DNA from: Phycisphaerales bacterium UBA1161
GTDB taxonomy: Bacteria; Planctomycetota; Phycisphaerae; Tepidisphaerales; Tepidisphaeraceae
Direction of reading: 5' to 3'
Assembly: GCA_002311745.1 (NCBI GenBank)
Contig: DBZL01000009.1
Coordinates: forward strand, 21,067-29,675
DNA length: 8,609 nt
In this document: piece after piece, positions 1-5,938 of the stretch
How positions within the stretch are numbered: position 1 is the first letter of the stretch
Layout of the letters: each line of letters opens with the position of its first letter
Program-made: the position numbers and the translations under genes
Notes under the pieces: model-generated
The model's database searches: none
Seen by the model: only the letters and a program-made list of their open reading frames with translations
Told to the model about the DNA's origin: nothing

Positions 1-93
1 CGTGACCAGATCCTCTCGCAGGCGGCCACCACGGTGTTGGCTCAGGCCAACACAATGCCCGATCAGGCGCTGACACTCTTGAAAGGCGGTTGA
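1..93 (+). CDS. fliC: Flagellin, C-terminal end (partial, cut by left edge)
   Basis: Only the last 30 codons and a TGA stop are in the window. The peptide starts RDQILSQAATTVLAQAN and ends ALTLLKGG, the conserved C-terminal D0 helix of flagellins, which packs in the core of the filament. It nearly duplicates the end of the complete flagellin downstream: 16 of the first 17 residues are the same or all the same (codons differ only at silent positions), then the two diverge around the TMPDQ/AAPQE segment and rejoin at ALTLLKGG. This shows a tandem flagellin pair on one strand. The stop is followed about 55 bp later by an intrinsic terminator, so the two genes appear to be separate transcription units. 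The rest of the gene lies outside the window. Confidence 0.95.
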   Translation, partial: RDQILSQAATTVLAQANTMPDQALTLLKGG

Positions 94-149
94 TCAGCCG
101 TTCTACGCGGCGTCTGATGTGGCGGAGCCATAGGCTTCTTTTCTCACAA

Positions 150-180
150 GGCCCCCGGCCCTCGGCCGGGGGCCATTTTC
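150..180 (+). terminator. Rho-independent terminator of the upstream flagellin
   Basis: A perfect 11-bp stem GGCCCCCGGCC (150-160) / GGCCGGGGGCC (164-174) closes a 3-nt CTC loop. The tail ATTTTCATT is short and only moderately T-rich. It lies 56 bp after the flagellin stop, where a terminator is expected. The stem is so stable that termination is likely despite the weak tail. Confidence 0.8.
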
Positions 181-444
181 ATTCCCCCATCCCCACGTCC
201 CATAAGTGTGCCCATTGCGCGTGTACTTATTTCGTTTTTTTCATCAAAGGCATTTCCAAGGCGTGAGCCGCATTACACTCGCCCCATAACCGCCCGCCCT
301 CCGCGGTCAAAAACTTTCTGAAAGATTCCTAAAGTCGCCGGTCGATCCGCTGACGTGGCGGATAACAGCCGGTGCACCCTTGCCAACGGTTTTGGATTTG
401 GGTCGGCCCGGCACGCCTCGTGAGAAAGGAGTACTGCAACCACC
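181..444 (+). other. Flagellin intergenic spacer, probable promoter zone
   Basis: No gene is visible here. The stretch separates the terminator of the first flagellin from the structured leader of the second, so the promoter of the second gene should lie in it. It is more AT-rich than its surroundings around 200-260, with an ATAAGT/ACTTAT dyad (202-207/225-230) followed by a T-run (236-241). A flagellar-sigma-like -10 box, GCGGATAA (358-365), and a TAAAGT box (330-335) are both present, but they are about nine bases too far apart for the known sigma28 layout. A GG...TTGC pair (371-383) resembles a sigma54 site but has 9 rather than 10 intervening bases. I therefore cannot assign the promoter class. 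Confidence 0.4.
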
Positions 445-533
445 ATGAGGGAGCCCAAGGCTCCCAACCCAAGCGTCCTGTCGTATACAGCGGCGCTTTG
501 ACCCTGGGGCCTTCGTGGGCTTCCAGCAGGCGG

Positions 534-575
534 CCGGCGAAACCCCCTGATTCGCCGGTCGAACGTGATCAGGGG
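534..575 (+). promoter_or_regulatory. Predicted H-type RNA pseudoknot in flagellin leader
   Basis: Stem 1 is a perfect 8-bp helix, CCGGCGAA (534-541) with TTCGCCGG (551-558). Its 9-nt loop (542-550) contains CCCCTGA (544-550), which is perfectly complementary to TCAGGGG (569-575) beyond stem 1, giving a 7-bp stem 2. The connectors are 2 nt, 0 nt and 10 nt, a geometry compatible with a compact H-type pseudoknot. An alternative nested fold extends the second pairing to CCCCTGAT/ATCAGGGG (544-551/568-575) around a small TTCG/CGAA hairpin (551-554/560-563). The element could thus switch between two states. The pairings are seen in the sequence; function is unknown. Confidence 0.5.
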
Positions 576-654
576 ACGGACATCGCCAGTCCCGGTACCT
601 CGGGACTCATGAAAGACGGACCGCAGATTCGCTCTTTCGCGATGACACAGTCAT

Positions 655-660
655 GGAGAG
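655..660 (+). promoter_or_regulatory. Ribosome binding site of flagellin
   Basis: GGAGAG lies 6 nt before the ATG at 667, an ideal spacing that fixes the flagellin start. The small ATGAC/GTCAT hairpin (642-654) abuts it directly, so protein or RNA folding in the leader could easily affect ribosome access. Confidence 0.85.
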
Positions 661-666
661 ACAACT

Positions 667-2076
667 ATGAGCAGAATTAACACCAACGTTCCTTCACTGA
701 TTGCCCAACGCGCGTTGGAGACAAACAATCAGAGCCTCAATACCAGCTTGCAACGTCTGAGCACAGGTTTGCGGATCAACAGCGGTGCGGATGATCCGGC
801 AGGCTTGATTGCCAGCGAGACCCTCAAGGCCGAGCAGACCGGTATCCAAACCGCGATCAGCAACGCCAGCCGAGCCGGCAACATCATTGGAACCGCCGAA
901 GGCGGTCTCAGCGAAGTCAGCTCGCTATTGACCCAGGTCCAAGGCCTGGTCGGCCAGGCGGCCAACAGCGGCGGCCTGAGCGCCGACGAAGTGGCGGCCG
1001 ATCAGTTGCAGGTGGACTCGATTCTGTCCACCATCAACCGCATTGCCCAGTCCACCACGTTCGAAGGTCGTCAGTTGCTTAACGGCAACCTGGACTACAC
1101 CACCAGCGGCGTGACGGCGTCGACCCTCAGCGACGTGAAGATCAACAGCGCCGCGATTCCCGACGGCAGCAAGGTGGCGGTGGCAGTGCAGGTGGTCGCC
1201 TCAGGCACCACGGCGGCGATCGGATACACCGGCGGCGTAATCACCGGGTCGACGGTCACGCTGGAAGTGGCCGGGAACCTGGGGACGCAGCAATTGTCGT
1301 TTGCCTCGGGCACGACGATCAGCTCGATCGCCACGGCGATCAACGGCGTGAAGAACGCCACGGGCCTGTCGGCCCAGGTCAGTGGTTCGGACCTGCGGAT
1401 CAACTCGACGCAGTACGGCTCGGCGCAGTTTGTGAGCGTCAAGGCGGTGGCCGGCACAGTCACGGGCCTGGCCACCAACGAGGCGTTCGGCACCGATGCG
1501 AACGTCACCATCAACGGTGCCAAGGCGGAAGTCTCCGGTCTGGACGTGAACTACCGTGCATCCAACCTGGACATCAGCCTGAGCTTGGCCAAGGCGTTCG
1601 ACACGCCAGGCACTGCGACGTTCTACATCACCGGCGGCGGAGCGACCTTCGCGTTAGGGTCGCAGGTCACCGAAGCCAACAAGGCCTCCGTCGGCGTGGC
1701 TTCGGTGTCCACGGGCAGCCTGGGGAGCAACAGCGTCGGATTCCTCAACACGCTGGGCAGCGGTGGGACCAACAGCCTCAACAGCAACAATCTGGTGGTG
1801 GCGCAGCAGATTCTGAGCAGCGCCATTTCCCAGGTCGCCAGCTTGCGAGGCCGGCTGGGTGCGTTCCAGACGTACACGATCGGGTCGACGGTGAACAGCC
1901 TGGGCGTTGCGTATGAGAACGCCTCGGCGGCTCAGTCGGCGATCGCGGACACGGACTTTGCGTCCGAGACCAGCAACCTGACGCGTGACCAGATCCTCTC
2001 GCAGGCAGCCACCACGGTGTTGGCCCAGGCCAACGCGGCCCCTCAAGAAGCCTTGACCCTGCTGAAAGGCGGCTAA
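667..2076 (+). CDS. fliC: Flagellin (flagellar filament protein)
   Basis: This 469-residue protein is exported by the flagellar type III system and polymerises into the filament. Residues 1-140 carry the conserved N-terminal D0/D1 helices (MSRINTNVPSLIAQRAL, then QRLSTGLRINSGADDPAGL). The C-terminal D1/D0 helices occupy about 378-469, with SLRGRLGAFQ and the end ALTLLKGG. Between them, about 145-375, lies a Ser/Thr/Gly/Val-rich variable region. Its part around 170-265 resembles the flagellin/hook IN insert, and a GGGATFALGSQV segment follows near 325. There is no cysteine and no signal peptide, as expected for flagellin. The start is fixed by GGAGAG six bases upstream. It is the second of two tandem flagellin genes and has its own long structured leader and its own terminator, so its dose is probably controlled separately from its paralogue. 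Confidence 0.97.
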   Translation: MSRINTNVPSLIAQRALETNNQSLNTSLQRLSTGLRINSGADDPAGLIASETLKAEQTGIQTAISNASRAGNIIGTAEGGLSEVSSLLTQVQGLVGQAANSGGLSADEVAADQLQVDSILSTINRIAQSTTFEGRQLLNGNLDYTTSGVTASTLSDVKINSAAIPDGSKVAVAVQVVASGTTAAIGYTGGVITGSTVTLEVAGNLGTQQLSFASGTTISSIATAINGVKNATGLSAQVSGSDLRINSTQYGSAQFVSVKAVAGTVTGLATNEAFGTDANVTINGAKAEVSGLDVNYRASNLDISLSLAKAFDTPGTATFYITGGGATFALGSQVTEANKASVGVASVSTGSLGSNSVGFLNTLGSGGTNSLNSNNLVVAQQILSSAISQVASLRGRLGAFQTYTIGSTVNSLGVAYENASAAQSAIADTDFASETSNLTRDQILSQAATTVLAQANAAPQEALTLLKGG

Positions 2077-2115
2077 GAGTGGTCTGGTAGTTCTTACCTT
2101 CTCACGATCGTTCAT

Positions 2116-2153
2116 CCACCCCCGGGTACTGCACCCGGGGGTGGCTTCTTTTT
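2116..2153 (+). terminator. Rho-independent terminator of flagellin
   Basis: A perfect 12-bp stem CCACCCCCGGGT (2116-2127) / ACCCGGGGGTGG (2133-2144) with a 5-nt ACTGC loop is followed by CTTCTTTTT. It begins 40 bp after the flagellin TAA and isolates it from the hydrolase gene downstream. Confidence 0.95.
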
Positions 2154-2214
2154 GGGGGTTTGAATTCACGGGGCGCGTGGATACTTTTTATCGATCCAAC
2201 CTGAGGCGGGCGGC

Positions 2215-4569
2215 ATGAGCATCCTGTGGCCGGCGGCGGCATTGGCGATCCCTTTGCTCTTCCTCCTGATCGGTTGCACCGATTCGGCCGGCGCTTCCGC
2301 ATCCGGGCGGCCGCTTTATCGCCACGGCGGCGCCGCCGTCAACCAGCGCGTGCAGGACCTGCTGAATCGCATGACGCTGGCGGAGAAGGTGCAGCAGCTC
2401 CGCGGCGTCGCGGCATTCGCGGACCAGATCACCACCGATGGGCGCTTCGATCCCGCCAAGGCCGCACCGTTGATGGACCACGGCATCGGCCAGCTCGGGC
2501 CCATCCGCTGGGAGGCGACTCGCGAAGTCGCCCTGCGCAACGCCATCCAGAAATATCTGACGGAGCAAACCCGCCTTGGCATCCCCGCCATGTTCCACGA
2601 TGAAGCCTGCCACGGCTTCCTTGCCCAGGGCGTGACATCATTTCCGGTTCCGATCGGCCTGGCCTGCTCGTGGAACCCGGATCTGATGCAAAGGATTTTC
2701 GCGACCGTTGCGGGAGAGATGCGCGCCCGCGGCGTGGGCCATGCGCTGGCGCCGGTCGTGGACATCTGCCGCGACCCACGCTGGGGACGGACCGACGAAA
2801 CGTTGGGCGAGGACCCGTACCTCAACGGCGTGCTGGCGGCCGCGGTCGTACGCGGGTTGCAGGGCAGCGACGACGGCACGGTCGCGCCCGGCCACGTCGC
2901 GGCGACGCTCAAGCATTTCGCCGGGCACGGTCAGCCGCAAAGCGGCGTCAACCGCGCCCCGGCCGACGTGGGCCTGCGCGATTTCTACGACTCGCACCTG
3001 GCGGCTTTCCGCATCGCCATTGCGCAGGGGCACCCGGCGGCGGTCATGCCCAGCTACAACGAAGTCGATGCCGTGCCCTCGCACGCCAACGCATGGCTCC
3101 TCCAGGACGTGCTGCGAAAGGAATTCCATTTTGACGGACTGATCGTCTCGGATTACAGCGGCGTGGAATATCTGCACGACGTGCACGGCGTCACCGCGGA
3201 CCACGCCGACGCGGCCGCCAAGGCGCTGCTGGCCGGCGTCGACGTCGATCTGCCCAAGGGCATTGCCTTCGCGCATCTCCAAGAACTCGTCGAGCAAGGT
3301 CGCGTGCCGATGTCCGCCGTCGACCGGGCCGTGGCGCGGGTTCTGCGCCTCAAATTCGAACTGGGACTGTTTGATAACCCGTGCGTCGATCCGCAAAAAG
3401 CGATCGAGGTCACGCACCGGCCGGAGTCGGCGCAACTGGCCCTGGAGGCGGCGCGGCAATGCATCGTGCTACTCAAAAATCGCGACCGCGTCCTGCCGAT
3501 CCCGCGGGACAAGTACAAGACGATCGCGGTGATCGGGCCCAACGCGGCGCAGGCGCGCCTCGGCAGCTACAGCGGCGAGCCTTGGCACACGGTCTCGATC
3601 CTCCAGGGCGTGCAACAGAAGCTCGCGGGTAAAGGCAACGTCCTGTGGGCTGATGGATGCAAAATCACCACGAATCTTCCGGACAGTTCCTACGACGCGT
3701 GGAAAAAAGTCGTCGCCCCCGAGTTCCCCACGGAGGCGCAGAACCGCGCGTCGATCACCGAGGCTCTGGCCGTGGCGCGGCGGGCCGATCTGATCGTCCT
3801 GGTCCTGGGTGAAAACGAAACGCTTTGCCGCGAGGCGTGGGAGGGCGGCCACGTCGGCGATCGCGCATCGCTGGAACTGCCCGGGGCGCAAAATGATCTG
3901 GCCGATGCCCTCTTCTCATTGGGCAAGCCCGTCGTGGTGTACCTCATGAATGGCCGGCCTCTGGCCGTGCCGCGGGTGACCCAGAAGGCCGACGCACTGC
4001 TCGAAGGGTGGTATCTGGGCCAGGAAACCGGCACGGCCGTCGCCGACGTGCTCTTCGGCGACGTGAATCCCTCCGGCAAACTCACCATCACCATCCCGCG
4101 AGCCACCGGCCAGGTCCCCGCGTATTACAACTGCAAGCCCGGCGCGCGGCTGTTCGATTACGTCGACCAATCCAACCAGCCGCTCTTCCCCTTCGGCTTT
4201 GGGCTCAGCTACACGACGTTCTCCTATTCCGCTCCCGTTCTTTCGGCTGCGGCCATGCCCGCGGACGGCCAAGTCACCGTCAGCACCACCGTCACCAACA
4301 CCGGCAAACTCGGCGGCGACGAGATCGTGCAGCTTTACATCCACCAGAAACTCAGCTCCGTCACGCGTCCGACCAAGCAACTCGAAGGTTTTTCGCGCAT
4401 CTCGCTTGCCCCCGGGCAAGCGCGCACCGTAGCGTTCACCATCAACAAAGAGACCCTGGCGTTTCGCGACATTCACATGAACTACACGGTTGAGCCGGGC
4501 GACTTCGACGTAATGGTGGGCCCCTCCTCCGCCGAGCTTCAGAAAATCACACTCAGGGTCACGCCATGA
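2215..4569 (+). CDS. Glycoside hydrolase family 3 lipoprotein (beta-glucosidase/beta-xylosidase type)
   Basis: The 784-residue protein should be a secreted, lipid-anchored retaining exo-glycosidase. Residues 1-21 form a lipoprotein signal with lipobox LIGC (C21), which supports this ATG together with the purine-rich GAGGCGGG upstream. The N-terminal GH3 barrel (about 45-330) shows LLNRMTLAEKVQQL, RWGRTDETLGEDPYL (L197-P201 region), the substrate-site K233-H234, and the nucleophile D313 in GLIVSDYSG. The alpha/beta sandwich domain (about 400-640) contains CREAWEGGHVGDRASLELPG; E540 in REAW is my candidate acid/base by family analogy. A fibronectin III-like domain (about 685-770) closes the protein. 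Length and domain order are normal for bacterial three-domain GH3 enzymes. Beta-glucosidase, beta-xylosidase and related activities cannot be told apart here. The transporter gene follows 61 bp downstream and may use the product. Confidence 0.93.
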   Translation: MSILWPAAALAIPLLFLLIGCTDSAGASASGRPLYRHGGAAVNQRVQDLLNRMTLAEKVQQLRGVAAFADQITTDGRFDPAKAAPLMDHGIGQLGPIRWEATREVALRNAIQKYLTEQTRLGIPAMFHDEACHGFLAQGVTSFPVPIGLACSWNPDLMQRIFATVAGEMRARGVGHALAPVVDICRDPRWGRTDETLGEDPYLNGVLAAAVVRGLQGSDDGTVAPGHVAATLKHFAGHGQPQSGVNRAPADVGLRDFYDSHLAAFRIAIAQGHPAAVMPSYNEVDAVPSHANAWLLQDVLRKEFHFDGLIVSDYSGVEYLHDVHGVTADHADAAAKALLAGVDVDLPKGIAFAHLQELVEQGRVPMSAVDRAVARVLRLKFELGLFDNPCVDPQKAIEVTHRPESAQLALEAARQCIVLLKNRDRVLPIPRDKYKTIAVIGPNAAQARLGSYSGEPWHTVSILQGVQQKLAGKGNVLWADGCKITTNLPDSSYDAWKKVVAPEFPTEAQNRASITEALAVARRADLIVLVLGENETLCREAWEGGHVGDRASLELPGAQNDLADALFSLGKPVVVYLMNGRPLAVPRVTQKADALLEGWYLGQETGTAVADVLFGDVNPSGKLTITIPRATGQVPAYYNCKPGARLFDYVDQSNQPLFPFGFGLSYTTFSYSAPVLSAAAMPADGQVTVSTTVTNTGKLGGDEIVQLYIHQKLSSVTRPTKQLEGFSRISLAPGQARTVAFTINKETLAFRDIHMNYTVEPGDFDVMVGPSSAELQKITLRVTP

Positions 4570-4630
4570 CCGGTTTCTTGGCGCGTTTTAGCTTGGCGGT
4601 TCAACGGCATTCGGACATGATGGTAACCCG

Positions 4631-5938
4631 ATGGATCAGCCGGATGAGTCGGCAACGGTTCGCAGCGGCGATGTTCGCGACCGGACCGGGGTGCGCGAAG
4701 CGCGGATTTCGCTGGTTCTTCTGCTGGCCATCAATCTGTTCAATTACGTGGATCGGTACGTGTTGGCGGCGGTGGTGCCCAAGATTCGCCAGTCGCTGCT
4801 TCCCCATGCCGGACCCAGCGGAGACCTCGGGTTAACCGGAACCTTGGCCACCGCGTTCATCGTTTCTTACATGCTGACCGCCCCCATCTTCGGCTGGCTG
4901 GCCGATCGCATGTCGCGTTGGGTGCTGGTGGGATTGAGCGTCATCGTGTGGAGCCTGCTGACTGGTGGATCGGGCCTGGCCGCCACGTTTTCCATTTTGC
5001 TTCTGACACGCCTGATGGTGGGCATCGGCGAAGCCGGCTATGGGCCGGCCGCTCCGACGATCATTTCCGATCTGTTCCCCATTCAGCGCCGCGGACAGGT
5101 GCTGGCTTGGTTTTACATGGCGATTCCCGTCGGCAGCGCGCTAGGCTACGCCATCGGTGGCGTGGTCGGCTCATGGCTCGGCTGGCGGGCGGCGTTTTAC
5201 GCGGTGACGCCTCCCGGGCTGCTTCTGGGGATTTTTTGTTTTCTGCGGAAAGATCCCCCGCGCGGCGCATCCGACCATGCCCGATGCCGCCAGAACGGCG
5301 CTCGCCTGGCCGATTATCTGCTTCTGCTTCGCACGCCATCGTATGTGCTGGATACCGCCGGCATGGCGGCGATGACCTTCGCCGTCGGTGGAATCGCCTT
5401 CTGGTTGCCCACGTATTTCCACGAGGTTCGCCGGGCCGGAACGCTGGCAGATGTGAACCTGATCTTCGGCGCGACCACGGTGATTGCGGGGATCACGGCG
5501 ACGCTCTTGGGCGGGATTGCCGGCGACAAGCTGCGCAGCCGGTTTCCCGGCTCCTACTTTCTGGTCTCCGCGGTCGGCATTCTGCTGTGTTGTCCGCTGA
5601 TCGAGCTCATGGTGTACCTGCCGTTTCCCTGGGCGTGGGTTGCCTGTTTTGCCGCGGAATTTTGCCTATTTTTCAACACCGGCCCGTCCAACACCATCCT
5701 GGCCAACGTCACGCACCCGTCGGTGCGGGCCACGGCCTTTGCCATGAATATTTTTCTGATCCACGCCTTGGGCGATGCGCCGTCACCGCCGATCCTGGGG
5801 CACGTTGCGGAAAGGTTCGGTTGGAACGCCGCCTTCGGCATTGTCACCGCCGTCACCGCGCTGGGCGGTTTGCTTTGGCTTGCCGGCGCCAGATTCCTCG
5901 CCGCCGACACCGCGGCCGCGCCGAACCGAGTTGCCTAG
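4631..5938 (+). CDS. MFS transporter, Spinster-like
   Basis: The 435-residue inner-membrane protein has the hydrophobic pattern of a 12-helix major facilitator. Helix 1 (about 26-47) holds NLFNYVDRYVL, with the D-R pair typical of Spinster-like members. Motif A reads GWLADRMSR (88-96). Helix 4 contains RLMVGIGEAGYGPAAP with E134, another Spinster-like hallmark. The N-terminal 25 residues are charged and cytosolic. An in-frame stop at 4589-4591 limits the start, and ATG 4631 is the first candidate, although no good Shine-Dalgarno precedes it; a later start near VREARIS is possible. Spinster relatives move lipids or organic anions in other organisms; the cargo here is unknown. It probably shares a transcript with the GH3 gene. 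Its TAG stop overlaps the stop of the convergent oxidoreductase gene. Confidence 0.88.
   Translation: MDQPDESATVRSGDVRDRTGVREARISLVLLLAINLFNYVDRYVLAAVVPKIRQSLLPHAGPSGDLGLTGTLATAFIVSYMLTAPIFGWLADRMSRWVLVGLSVIVWSLLTGGSGLAATFSILLLTRLMVGIGEAGYGPAAPTIISDLFPIQRRGQVLAWFYMAIPVGSALGYAIGGVVGSWLGWRAAFYAVTPPGLLLGIFCFLRKDPPRGASDHARCRQNGARLADYLLLLRTPSYVLDTAGMAAMTFAVGGIAFWLPTYFHEVRRAGTLADVNLIFGATTVIAGITATLLGGIAGDKLRSRFPGSYFLVSAVGILLCCPLIELMVYLPFPWAWVACFAAEFCLFFNTGPSNTILANVTHPSVRATAFAMNIFLIHALGDAPSPPILGHVAERFGWNAAFGIVTAVTALGGLLWLAGARFLAADTAAAPNRVA

Larger units (their letters stand above)
445..660 (+). promoter_or_regulatory. Highly structured 5' leader of flagellin mRNA
   Basis: Nearly the whole stretch before the flagellin start can fold into consecutive local structures. 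Seen directly: GGGAGCC/GGCTCCC (449-455/459-465, 3-nt loop); an imperfect hairpin at 504-526 closed by CTGG/CCAG with two G-U pairs; a pseudoknot at 534-575; AGTCCCG/CGGGACT (588-594/601-607); GAAAGA/TCTTTC (611-616/633-638); and ATGAC/GTCAT (642-646/650-654) ending right at the Shine-Dalgarno. No convincing protein is encoded here. It does not match c-di-GMP-I or other riboswitch cores that I can recall. A cis-regulatory or mRNA-stabilising leader is the best inference. Stems were found by eye, without energy calculation. Confidence 0.55.

Noticed and set aside
330..365. Sigma28-like promoter TAAAGT ... GCGGATAA
   Set aside because: The -10 box matches GCCGATAA in seven of eight, but the spacer between the 8-base boxes is about 20 nt instead of about 11, so it cannot be called a FliA promoter.
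371..383. Sigma54-like site GG...TTGC
   Set aside because: Only 9 bases separate GG and GC; sigma54 needs 10, and the TGGCAC half is poor.
367..660. c-di-GMP-I (GEMM) riboswitch upstream of flagellin
   Set aside because: The conserved GCAAACC and GACGCAAAGCC blocks and the tetraloop-receptor arrangement are absent.
372..680. 102-codon open frame ending 14 bp inside the flagellin gene
   Set aside because: It runs through the hairpins and pseudoknot of the leader, has no Shine-Dalgarno, has no recognisable similarity, and its composition looks non-coding. The shorter start at ATG 609 also lacks a ribosome site.
2638..3459. 273-codon minus-strand frame opposite the GH3 gene, and a similar 355-codon plus frame at 4918-5985
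   Set aside because: Both are long because of high GC and third-position bias of the real genes; neither shows domain motifs, and the GH3 and MFS frames have catalytic and transport signatures.
4566..4835. Frame starting at ATGA overlapping the GH3 stop, which looks like coupled translation
   Set aside because: The 89-residue product is an out-of-frame reading of the MFS start region, with many Trp, Arg and Cys residues and no family similarity. The MFS frame itself clearly encodes the real protein.
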